Assembly: GCA_000955785.1 (NCBI GenBank)
Contig: JYOD01000047.1
Coordinates: forward strand, 1-64,000
From: Burkholderiaceae bacterium 16
GTDB taxonomy: Bacteria > Pseudomonadota > Gammaproteobacteria > Burkholderiales > Burkholderiaceae
Direction of reading: 5' to 3'
DNA: 64,000 bases
A model generated the notes under the pieces. That model was not told the origin of the DNA, did not search any database, and saw only the letters and a program-made list of their open reading frames with translations. Made by a program: the position numbers and the translations under genes. The first letter of the stretch is position 1. The number at the start of each line of letters is the position of its first letter. Positions 45,490-53,293 of the stretch are shown in pieces.

Positions 45490-46692
45490 TCAGTTGGTGG
45501 TCTTGGCGCCGGCCTCGAACCACTGGCCCAGCAGCGCCCGTTCGTCGTCCGTGATCTGCGTGACGTTGCCAAGCGGCATGGCCTTCTGCTGCACCGCTTG
45601 CTGATAGATCAGCTGCGCGTGCGCCTTGATCTCGTCGGCCGTGTCCAGCTTGATGCCCTTGGCGGCGGTCGGCATCATCTTCGGCGCGGCGGCATGGCAC
45701 TGGACGCAGCGCGAGTTGATAACCTCCTGCACCTTGGTAAAGCTCACCTGCGAGGCGGCACCATCCTTGTTCGCCACCGTCTCGCGCGGCTGCGGCGCGA
45801 TCATGACCGCGACCACGGCCAGCACCGCGACACCGGCGGCGGGCCAGGCTACATTGATCTTGCCCTTGTGCTTGAGGATGAAGAACTGGCGGATCAGCAC
45901 GCCGGCCAGCATGATCAGCACCAGCACGGCCCAGTTGTACTTGTAGCTGTAGGTCATGCTGTAGTGGTTCGACAGCATGGCGAACAGCACCGGCAGCGTG
46001 AAGTAGGTGTTATGCACACTACGTTGCTTGGCGTTCTTGCCATGCACCGGATCCACCGGATCGCCCGCGCGCAGCGCGGCAACCACCTTGCGCTGGCCGG
46101 GAATGATCCACACCAGCACGTTGGCGCTCATGATGGTGGCGATCATCGCGCCGGTCAGCAGGAACGCCGCGCGGCCCGAGAACACGTGGCAGGCCACGTA
46201 AGCAGCCAGCGCGACGTAGATCGCCACCAGGATGCCGACGGTGCGGTCGCTCTTGCCGAACACGCGGCAGATGCAGTCGTAGACCACCCAGCCCACGGCG
46301 AGGTAAGACAGCGCAAACCCGATCGCCGCGCCCGCCGACATGTCCATGACGTTCTTGTCGACCAGGAACGTGCTGGCGTTGAACAGGTACAGCACCACCA
46401 GCAGGCCGAATCCGGTCATCCAGGTGGAATACGACTCCCAGTAAAACCAGTGCAGGTTCTCCGGCAATGTCTTGGGCGCGCTCAGGTATTTCTGCGGGTT
46501 GTAGAAGCCGCCGCCGTGCACCGCCCATAGCTCGCCGCCCACGCCCTTCTCCTGCAGGTCGGGGTCATCGGGGCGGGTCAGGCTGTTGTCCAGCCAGACG
46601 AAATAGAACGAGGAACCGATCCATGCGATCGCGGTGATCACGTGCACCCACCGGAACAGCATATTGGCCCAGTCGAGGATATAGCCTTCCAT
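45490..46692 (-). CDS. puuD: urate hydroxylase PuuD (membrane-bound urate oxidase)
   Basis: 400 residues; oxidises urate to 5-hydroxyisourate. About eight membrane helices (DUF989 urate oxidase N-terminal domain, starting YILDWANMLFRWVHVITAIAWIG region) are followed by a C-terminal cytochrome c domain with CVQCH near residue 330. Electrons are therefore thought to go to the respiratory chain rather than directly to peroxide. The start follows AAGGAG. It is 30 bp after uraH, whose product hydrolyses its unstable product. Confidence 0.94.
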   Translation of the reverse strand: MEGYILDWANMLFRWVHVITAIAWIGSSFYFVWLDNSLTRPDDPDLQEKGVGGELWAVHGGGFYNPQKYLSAPKTLPENLHWFYWESYSTWMTGFGLLVVLYLFNASTFLVDKNVMDMSAGAAIGFALSYLAVGWVVYDCICRVFGKSDRTVGILVAIYVALAAYVACHVFSGRAAFLLTGAMIATIMSANVLVWIIPGQRKVVAALRAGDPVDPVHGKNAKQRSVHNTYFTLPVLFAMLSNHYSMTYSYKYNWAVLVLIMLAGVLIRQFFILKHKGKINVAWPAAGVAVLAVVAVMIAPQPRETVANKDGAASQVSFTKVQEVINSRCVQCHAAAPKMMPTAAKGIKLDTADEIKAHAQLIYQQAVQQKAMPLGNVTQITDDERALLGQWFEAGAKTTN

Positions 46693-46722
46693 GTCTTGTC
46701 TCCTTTGTTTCCCGTACCGCGC

Positions 46723-47076
46723 TCAACTGCCGCGGTAGGTCGAGTACGACCAGGGGGAGACCAGCAGCGGCACGTGATAGTGCGCGGCGGTATCGGCAAT
46801 ACCGAAACGCAGCGTCACCACGTCGAGGAAAGCTGGCTCGGGCAACTTCGTGCCCTGGGCGCGGAAATAATCGCCGGCACCGAATTCGAGTTCGTACACC
46901 CCGACGGCCATGGTGTCGCCATCCAGCAGGGGCTGGTCGCACCGGCCATCGTGGTTGGTGACGACTGTCTTCAGCGTGTCCTTGCGATTGTCGACAATTT
47001 TATGCAGAGTAATCGACATGCCGGCGCCGGGTGTGCCGGCTGCAGTATCGAGGACATGAGTGGTCAAGCGTCCCAT
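46723..47076 (-). CDS. uraH: 5-hydroxyisourate hydrolase
   Basis: 117 residues, transthyretin-like fold. H7 in LTTHVLD, the conserved arginine in DGRCDQPLL and the C-terminal YRGS tetrapeptide are diagnostic. It hydrolyses 5-hydroxyisourate to OHCU, the substrate of UraD encoded at 50729. The start follows AAGGAA. It is the first gene of a minus-strand operon with puuD and diverges from gntR over a 315-bp space containing two palindromes. Confidence 0.95.
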   Translation of the reverse strand: MGRLTTHVLDTAAGTPGAGMSITLHKIVDNRKDTLKTVVTNHDGRCDQPLLDGDTMAVGVYELEFGAGDYFRAQGTKLPEPAFLDVVTLRFGIADTAAHYHVPLLVSPWSYSTYRGS

Positions 47077-47269
47077 CCTGTTCTTCCTTAGGGCTTTGGG
47101 TTGTGAGAGGCGCCGCTGCCTTCACTAGCACCATTTGTGGGAATGGTGCCCGCTCGGTACGTATTTCTAACGCATCCCGGCGCTGGACTGGTGCAGGGCG
47201 ACAATGCTTTGCACCAGTCCGTATGGCAACTCGGGAATTACCCTGAGTTGTCGAAAACCTAGCTCGGTT

Positions 47270-47279
47270 TTGTTGACAA
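47270..47279. promoter_or_regulatory. candidate GntR operator 1 (TTGTTGACAA)
   Basis: A palindrome of the form TTGT-TG-ACAA in the uraH/gntR divergent space. With the second copy 32 bp away (centre to centre, about three helical turns) it fits a dimeric GntR regulator controlling both directions. The remaining part of the 315-bp space holds nothing else that I can identify. Confidence 0.6.
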
Positions 47280-47301
47280 TATTGCCGCCATAACCAAATA
47301 A

Positions 47302-47311
47302 TTGTCAACAA
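47302..47311. promoter_or_regulatory. candidate GntR operator 2 (TTGTCAACAA)
   Basis: A palindrome of the form TTGT-CA-ACAA, the reverse complement of operator 1, extended by A and T on both sides (ATTGTCAACAAT). It lies 80 bp before the gntR start. Confidence 0.6.
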
Positions 47312-47391
47312 TTTTTGGGGCGCGCCACCCTGCTTTTACCCGCTGCCGGCGGCACGCCGTTCCCCCTCCTCACCAATACGCTGGTGCCAAG

Positions 47392-48135
47392 ATGTCCAAG
47401 AGTCTCAAGCTGATTGGCGGTGCCGATGACACCGCCGCCCCGACCGAAATCAAGCCCGCCCGCAAGGGCTCCGTCGAGGAGCGCATGTATCACGAGATCT
47501 ATGACGCGATCATGGAGCACCGGCTGCCGCCGCGCACCAAGCTGACCGAGCATTCGCTGTGCGAAATCTATGCCACAGCGCGCCACACGGTGCGCAAGGT
47601 ACTGGCGCACCTCTCCGCCGACGGCATGGTCGATCTCGAGCCCAACCGCGGCGCCTTTATCGCCAGCCCCTCCACCGACGAAGCGCACGACATGTTCGAG
47701 TTGCGCCAGATGCTGGAGCGCGCCGTGCTGGAAAAGCTTGCCGCCATGCGCGACGTCAAGCGCGTGATCGCGCCGCTGCGCAAGATGGTGGAGGCCGAGC
47801 GCCAGGCTTTCCTCACCAATGAGCGCCCCAAATGGATCCGCCTGTCGGCCGAGTTCCATACCGCGCTGGCCGAGCTCTCCGGCAACGCGCTGCTGGTCAC
47901 CATGATGCGCCGGCTGGTCTCGCGCACCACGCTGATGATTGCCAGCGTCGAGGCGCCAGGCAATAACGCCTGCTCCTTCGACGAGCACGAAGAGATCCTC
48001 GATGCCCTGGAACAGGGCGACGCCGCCCTGGCCCAGAGCCGCATGGCGCACCACCTCGGCGCCTGCGCCGACCGCGTCCAGCCAGATGAACCGGGCAACT
48101 TCGATCTTCGCAGCGTGCTGGGTCACTCCACCTAG
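47392..48135 (+). CDS. GntR-family (FCD/FadR-type) transcriptional regulator of purine degradation
   Basis: About 247 residues. The winged helix-turn-helix is at about 30-95 (YDAIMEHRLPPRTKLTEHSL, TARHTVRKVLAHL), followed by an all-helical FCD ligand domain (LRQMLERAVLEKLA, EFHTALAELSGN) with histidines that may bind a metal. It is set between uraH-puuD and the permease-puuE-uraD genes, so it most likely regulates both; ligand unknown, perhaps urate or allantoin. The ATG at 47392 starts the usual N-terminus; the upstream frame to 47302 would overlap operator 2. Confidence 0.9.
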   Translation: MSKSLKLIGGADDTAAPTEIKPARKGSVEERMYHEIYDAIMEHRLPPRTKLTEHSLCEIYATARHTVRKVLAHLSADGMVDLEPNRGAFIASPSTDEAHDMFELRQMLERAVLEKLAAMRDVKRVIAPLRKMVEAERQAFLTNERPKWIRLSAEFHTALAELSGNALLVTMMRRLVSRTTLMIASVEAPGNNACSFDEHEEILDALEQGDAALAQSRMAHHLGACADRVQPDEPGNFDLRSVLGHST

Positions 48136-48285
48136 CAAGCTGTTCCCGCTGCCATCCTGCGGCCAAGGCCCGATTCCTGCTCATGACAACGCGTCCCCGA
48201 TGAGGCGCGCCGCCGGAATCACATACCGAGAGCCCCCCCCGCCCGGCAGCGTTCCCATCAAATCAAAAGGAGAGGAGACACACCC

Positions 48286-49692
48286 ATGACTAGCGCTAGC
48301 ACCACGGTCCCCACGGATCTAACCAACGAGCGGCTGCCTTCGGGCCGGCTGCTTGCGCTCGGCCTGCAGCACGTGCTGGTGATGTACGCCGGTACCGTCG
48401 CGGTGCCGCTGATCATTGGCGGCGCGCTCAAGCTGCCCAAGGACCAACTCGCCTTCCTGATCAACGCTGACCTGTTCGCGGCGGGCCTGGCCACGCTGAT
48501 CCAGGCCTTCGGCTTCTGGAAGTTCGGCATCCGCATGCCGGTGATGATGGGCGTGACCTTCGCTTCGGTGGCGCCGATGATCGCCATCGGTTCCGATCCC
48601 AATGTCGGCCTGCTCGGCATCTACGGCGCGGTGATCGCCGCGGGGGTGTTCGGTATCCTGGTGGCGCCGCTGATGGGGCGGATGCTCGGCCTGTTCCCGC
48701 CGGTCGTGACCGGCACGGTGATCACGCTGATCGGCGTGTCACTCATGCGGGTGGGCATCAACTGGGCGGCCGGTGGCCAGCCCACCACGCGTGCCGTGAT
48801 CGACGGCGTGGTCAAGGACGTGCCGAACCTGGCTTACGGCGACCTGGGCAACCTCGGCATCGCGGCGCTGGTGCTGGTGGCGATCCTGCTGCTGAGCAAG
48901 TACGGGCGCGGCCTGATCTCCAACTGCGCGGTGCTGCTCGGCATCGTGATCGGCACGCTGGTGGCAATGGCGCTGGGCAAGGTCTCCTTCGAAGGCCTCG
49001 ACGAAGCCAGCCTGATGGCGGTCATCACCCCGCTGCACTTCGGCATTCCCAAGTTCGACGTTGCCGCCACCCTGTCGATGTGCGTGGTGATGCTGATCAC
49101 CCTGGTGGAATCCACCGGCATGTTCCTCGCGCTGGCCGATATCACCGGCAAGCGCCTGTCCAATGAAGACCTGACCCGCGGCCTGCGCGCCGACGGCCTC
49201 GGCACCGTGATCGGCGGGGTGTTCAACACCTTCCCCTACACTTCGTTCTCGCAGAACGTGGGCCTGGTGACCGTGACCGGCGTGCGCTCGCGCTATGTGG
49301 CGGCGGCCGGCGGCATCATCCTGATCGCGCTGGGCCTGTTCCCGAAGATGGCGCACATCGTCGCCTCGGTACCGCAGTTCGTGCTCGGCGGCGCCGGCAT
49401 CGTGATGTTCGGCATGGTGGCCGCGACCGGCATCCGCATCCTCGGCTCCTGCGATTTCAACCGCAACCGCTTCAACCTGTTCATCGTCGCCATCTCGATC
49501 GGCTTCGGCATGATCCCGACACTGGCGCCGACCTTCTTCCAGTACCTGCCCAAGTGGACCGACCCGTTCACCCATAGCGGCATCGTGCTGGGGACCATCG
49601 TGGCGGTGGTGCTCAACGTCTTCTTCAACGGCATCCAGTCGCGCGAAGAGGCGATGCGCAACGCCGCTGCCAATACGCACGGCACGGAATAA
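48286..49692 (+). CDS. nucleobase:cation symporter-2 family permease (xanthine/urate type)
   Basis: 468 residues, about 14 membrane segments. QHVLVMYAGTVAVPLIIGGA near the N-terminus and the NFTPYTSF-like segment (NTFPYTSFSQNVGLV) near 310 are NCS2 signatures; the glutamine in that segment matches the substrate-site motif QNVG of purine permeases. It imports xanthine, urate or uracil with protons; purine context favours xanthine or urate. The start follows AGGAGAGGAG. It leads the permease-puuE-uraD block. Confidence 0.93.
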   Translation: MTSASTTVPTDLTNERLPSGRLLALGLQHVLVMYAGTVAVPLIIGGALKLPKDQLAFLINADLFAAGLATLIQAFGFWKFGIRMPVMMGVTFASVAPMIAIGSDPNVGLLGIYGAVIAAGVFGILVAPLMGRMLGLFPPVVTGTVITLIGVSLMRVGINWAAGGQPTTRAVIDGVVKDVPNLAYGDLGNLGIAALVLVAILLLSKYGRGLISNCAVLLGIVIGTLVAMALGKVSFEGLDEASLMAVITPLHFGIPKFDVAATLSMCVVMLITLVESTGMFLALADITGKRLSNEDLTRGLRADGLGTVIGGVFNTFPYTSFSQNVGLVTVTGVRSRYVAAAGGIILIALGLFPKMAHIVASVPQFVLGGAGIVMFGMVAATGIRILGSCDFNRNRFNLFIVAISIGFGMIPTLAPTFFQYLPKWTDPFTHSGIVLGTIVAVVLNVFFNGIQSREEAMRNAAANTHGTE

Positions 49693-49732
49693 GTCCTGCC
49701 GGCGGCGGCCGGCACAGTTTTCCTGAAGAATC

Positions 49733-50692
49733 ATGACCCTGATGACAAGCAACAACTATCCACGCGATCTGATCGGTTACGGCAGCCAGCCGCCGCACGC
49801 CCGCTGGCCGGGCGGCGCGCGCCTTGCGCTGCAGTTCGTCCTGAACTACGAAGAGGGCGGCGAGAACAACGTGCTGCACGGCGATGCCGGCTCCGAGCAG
49901 TTCCTGTCGGAGATCATCGGCGCGGCGGCCTACCCCGACCGCCACATGAGCATGGAGGGCGTATACGAGTACGGGTCGCGCGCCGGGGTCTGGCGCATCC
50001 TGCGCGAGTTCGAGCAGCGCGGGCTGCCGCTGACCATCTTCGGCGTGTCGATGGCGCTGCAGCGCCATCCCGAGCTGGCCCGGGCGTTCGTCGAACTCGG
50101 CCATGAGATCGCCTGCCACGGCTGGCGCTGGATCCATTACCAGGGCATGGACGAAGCCACCGAGCGCGAGCACATGCGCATCGGCATGCAGATCATCGAG
50201 GAACTGACCGGCTCGCTGCCGCTGGGCTGGTACACCGGCCGCGACAGCCCCAACACGCGCCGCCTGGTGGTGGAACACGGCGGCCTGCTGTACGACTCGG
50301 ACTACTACGGGGACGACCTGCCCTTCTGGACCGAGGTGGAAGTCACCGGCGGCGAGAAGAAGCCCCACCTGGTGGTGCCCTATACGCTCGACTCCAACGA
50401 CATGCGCTTCGCCACGCCGCAAGGCTTCAACACCGGCGAGCAGTTCTACCAGTACCTGAAGGACGCCTTCGACGTGCTCTACGCCGAAGGCGACCCGCAG
50501 GGGCTGGACCAGCCCAAGATGCTTTCGGTCGGCATGCACTGCCGCCTGCTGGGCCGGCCGGGGCGCATGCGCGGGCTGCAGCGCTTCCTCGACTACGTGC
50601 AGGGCCACGACAAGGTCTGGATCTGTCGGCGCGTGGATATCGCGCGCCACTGGGCCGAGACCCATCCCTACTCCGCAAAGAACCGCGCCTGA
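49733..50692 (+). CDS. puuE: allantoinase PuuE (polysaccharide deacetylase-like)
   Basis: 319 residues, NodB-like fold. ARLALQFVLNYEEGGENNVL and the GYTGRDSPNTRRLVVEHGGL-like region (GWYTGRDSPNTRRL) are typical of cofactor-independent allantoinases, which hydrolyse allantoin to allantoate. The usual metal ligands of NodB enzymes are changed in this family. It starts 40 bp after the permease gene; an ATG three codons later is also possible. It is followed 36 bp later by uraD. Confidence 0.93.
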   Translation: MTLMTSNNYPRDLIGYGSQPPHARWPGGARLALQFVLNYEEGGENNVLHGDAGSEQFLSEIIGAAAYPDRHMSMEGVYEYGSRAGVWRILREFEQRGLPLTIFGVSMALQRHPELARAFVELGHEIACHGWRWIHYQGMDEATEREHMRIGMQIIEELTGSLPLGWYTGRDSPNTRRLVVEHGGLLYDSDYYGDDLPFWTEVEVTGGEKKPHLVVPYTLDSNDMRFATPQGFNTGEQFYQYLKDAFDVLYAEGDPQGLDQPKMLSVGMHCRLLGRPGRMRGLQRFLDYVQGHDKVWICRRVDIARHWAETHPYSAKNRA

Positions 50693-50728
50693 GCCAGGCG
50701 ACCAAGCGACCAAGCGATAAGCCAATCC

Positions 50729-51247
50729 ATGAGCAATACCTACTCCCTAGATCAACTCAATGCCCTGCCGGCCGCCGACTTTGTCCAGGTGCTCGGCGGC
50801 ATCTATGAACACTCTCCGTGGGTGGCCGAAGCCGCCGCCACGCAGCGCCCCTTCGCCAACGCCGCCACCCTGGCCGATGCCATGCGTGCCATCGTGGACG
50901 GCGCCGGCGACGCCGCCCAGATCAAGCTGGTGCGCGCCCACCCGGAGCTTGCCGGCAAGGCCGCCGTGCGCGGCGAGCTGACCGCCGAGTCGACCCGCGA
51001 GCAAAGCGGCGCCGGACTCGATCAATGCTCCGCCGAGGAATTCGAGCAACTGCAAGCGTTCAACCGCCGCTATAACGAGAAATTCGGCTTTCCTTTCATC
51101 CTGGCCGTACGCGGCTATAACCGCGCCGGCATCATCGACGAGTTCGCAAGGCGCGTGGAAAACGATCCGGCCGCGGAGTTGCAAACTTGCATCAACCAGA
51201 TCCATCGGATTGCACAGTTCCGCCTGAACGACTTAGTATCCGGCTGA
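50729..51247 (+). CDS. uraD: OHCU decarboxylase
   Basis: 172 residues; converts 2-oxo-4-hydroxy-4-carboxy-5-ureidoimidazoline to S-allantoin. The catalytic histidine is H71 in VRAHPELAGK, with the FGFPFILAVRG segment and the arginine of YNRAG downstream, as in the UraD family. With uraH and puuD upstream and puuE next to it, the steps from urate to allantoate are all present. No strong ribosome site is seen. Confidence 0.94.
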   Translation: MSNTYSLDQLNALPAADFVQVLGGIYEHSPWVAEAAATQRPFANAATLADAMRAIVDGAGDAAQIKLVRAHPELAGKAAVRGELTAESTREQSGAGLDQCSAEEFEQLQAFNRRYNEKFGFPFILAVRGYNRAGIIDEFARRVENDPAAELQTCINQIHRIAQFRLNDLVSG

Positions 51248-51415
51248 GCCAAAAAAAGGCAGCTTGCGTTACCCCTTACCGATGTAACAGGCAGTGCCCG
51301 GGCCGAGCCTGCAACACCCTAGCCCAGGGCACGCCAGTAGCAAACAAAACGAATAGAACCCGTCAGGGACCCAGTACACAAAGAACGCAACGGATCAACC
51401 ACGGAGAATTCACCA

Positions 51416-52501
51416 ATGCAGAAGCAGATCAAGCCGGCCCTCAAGCTGGCAGCGATGGCTGCCGCCCTTTTCAGCGGCGCGGCCATGGCGCAATCCAGTG
51501 TCACGCTGTACGGCCAGGCCGACATGTTCGTTGGCGGCGTCAAGAACGTCGGCGCGGCCGACCGCGCCTATGTCGCCAATTCGGGCGGCATGCAAACCTC
51601 GTACTGGGGTATCAAGGGTACCGAAGACCTCGGTAGCGGCACCAAGGCCATCTTCGACCTGAACGGTTTCTTCCGCACCGACACCGGCAGGCAAGGCCGC
51701 TTCGACGGCGACTCGATGTTCAGCCGCAATGCCTTCGTGGGCCTGCAAAATGACAAGCTGGGCGCGCTCAAGCTGGGCCGCAACACCACGCCCTACTTCG
51801 TGTCGACCATCCTGTTCAACCCGCTGATCGACTCCTACGTGTTCTCGCCGATGGTGTTCCACACCTACTTCGGCGCCACCACCGCCAACGTGGCCGACCC
51901 GGGCATCATCGGCGATTCGGGCTGGAACAACTCGCTGCTGTACAGCACGCCGAACTTCGGCGGCCTGACCGCCAACGTGATCTACTCCTTCGGCGAGAAA
52001 GCAGGTTCGACCGGCCAGAACAAGTGGGGCGGCAACCTGATGTACTTCAACGGCCCGTTCGCTGCCACGCTGGCCTTCCAGCAAGTCAAGTTCGACAGCA
52101 CGCCGGGTGACGTCACCGCTTCGGCCAACCCGCTGCTGGTTGGCTTCAACAAGCAGAACGCAGTGCAGGGCGGCTTGAGCTACGACTTCAAGGTCGTCAA
52201 GCTGTTCGCGCAAGGCCAGTACATCAAGACCGAGCTCAACAACAACCCCAACGGCGACATCAAGCACACCAACGGCCAGGTCGGCGTTTCGGTGCCCGTC
52301 GGCGCCGGCAGCATCCTGGCGTCCTACGCCTACGACAAGACCAAGAACTCGGTCTCGGACTTCAAGCGCAGCACGGTGGCGGTCGCGTACGACTACAACC
52401 TGTCCAAGCGCACCGACGTCTACGCCGCCTACTTCTACGACAAGATCACCAGCCTGTCGCACGGCGACACCTTCGGTGTGGGCGTGCGTCACAAGTTCTG
52501 A
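51416..52501 (+). CDS. Gram-negative porin (Burkholderiales OmpC-like)
   Basis: 361 residues. A signal peptide (KLAAMAAALFSGAAMAQ) is followed by SSVTLYGQADMF, the usual start of beta-proteobacterial trimeric porins. PEF-type loop residues and a terminal phenylalanine (GVGVRHKF) complete a 16-strand barrel. It is a general diffusion channel; being next to the purine genes it may admit purine breakdown products, but such porins occur in many places. It ends at a strong terminator. Confidence 0.92.
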   Translation: MQKQIKPALKLAAMAAALFSGAAMAQSSVTLYGQADMFVGGVKNVGAADRAYVANSGGMQTSYWGIKGTEDLGSGTKAIFDLNGFFRTDTGRQGRFDGDSMFSRNAFVGLQNDKLGALKLGRNTTPYFVSTILFNPLIDSYVFSPMVFHTYFGATTANVADPGIIGDSGWNNSLLYSTPNFGGLTANVIYSFGEKAGSTGQNKWGGNLMYFNGPFAATLAFQQVKFDSTPGDVTASANPLLVGFNKQNAVQGGLSYDFKVVKLFAQGQYIKTELNNNPNGDIKHTNGQVGVSVPVGAGSILASYAYDKTKNSVSDFKRSTVAVAYDYNLSKRTDVYAAYFYDKITSLSHGDTFGVGVRHKF

Positions 52502-52531
52502 CGCGTGCCTTAACTTGTCAACGGGAATTGA

Positions 52532-52557
52532 GACCCGCCCTGGTGGCGGGTTTTTTA
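52532..52557 (+). terminator. rho-independent terminator after the porin
   Basis: CCCGCC/GGCGGG stem with a short loop followed by six T residues, 30 bp after the porin stop. Confidence 0.85.
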
Positions 52558-52737
52558 TTGCCTGCCGGCTATGGTGCCGGACTCCCCCGATCCGGCCTGC
52601 GAGCGCCTTGCCCCTGGTCCAGGGCCCGTGAAGTTCATGAGCCACCCCAAGGGATATCAATCCCCCAGCCCCGAAAGTATCTGGCGGCACCGCCTCTTTG
52701 CCGCAGACCGCCCAGGCCAGTAAAGGTCATCGATATT

Positions 52738-52769
52738 TCGCGCTGCAGCATGGATATGCTGCAGCGCGA
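52738..52769. repeat. long perfect hairpin (14 bp arms, 4-nt loop)
   Basis: TCGCGCTGCAGCAT and ATGCTGCAGCGCGA are separated by GGAT. No T-run follows in either direction, so it is not a classic terminator. It is in the 396-bp space between the porin and an 81-residue gene, which otherwise shows only the porin terminator. Confidence 0.7.
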
Positions 52770-52897
52770 TAGGAACAGGCTACCGGCGATTGAGGATCGA
52801 AAGTCGCTGCTTAATAGTCCGATTCAATTGGCGGGGCTGCCGATGCCTGCCTAGATTTAGGTTCCAGGCAACAAGACGGCAACGGACGAGGTGACAC

Positions 52898-53143
52898 ATG
52901 CGTCGTGATGCAAAGACCCGGTCGGAGTTGATGGCCATCCTGAACCAGTTCCTGAACAACAATCCGGAGTGCGGTGAATGCGAGCTCCACGCCATGCGTG
53001 GACACCAACCCGACCACACCGGTTGCAACTGGAGCGCGGAAGTCGATTTTCCGCGCGAGCCCGATGATCACCTGCCCACCCGACTGGCAGCGGCGAAGTC
53101 CATCATCGTCGTGATGCGGCAGCAGTACAACCTGCTGCAGTAG
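52898..53143 (+). CDS. small hypothetical protein (81 residues)
   Basis: The start follows a CGAGGTG ribosome-like site and the frame has ordinary protein composition: a helix (KTRSELMAILNQFLNN), two cysteines (PECGECELHAM) and a third in HTGCNWSAEV, which with histidines could bind a metal or form disulfides. There is no signal peptide or membrane segment, so it is cytoplasmic. It is followed by a bidirectional terminator. No family recognised. Confidence 0.55.
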   Translation: MRRDAKTRSELMAILNQFLNNNPECGECELHAMRGHQPDHTGCNWSAEVDFPREPDDHLPTRLAAAKSIIVVMRQQYNLLQ

Positions 53144-53200
53144 CTAAGAAAGCACAGCTTTTCCGGGCCGGCGGAACTGCAGGACAAGCCGGTCACAAAA

Positions 53201-53227
53201 AACGGGGCTCCCAGGGAGCCCCGTTTT
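53201..53227. terminator. bidirectional rho-independent terminator
   Basis: A 10-12 bp GC-rich stem (AACGGGGCTCC with its complement) is flanked by an A-run on the left and TTTT on the right, between the + strand 81-residue gene and the minus-strand malic enzyme gene. It can stop transcripts from both. Confidence 0.85.
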
Positions 53228-53293
53228 CATTGCACGATGCCTGGCGGCATGTGCACTCTCGGCGGCGGCATTGCTGCACCGCCGCATCGCGGA

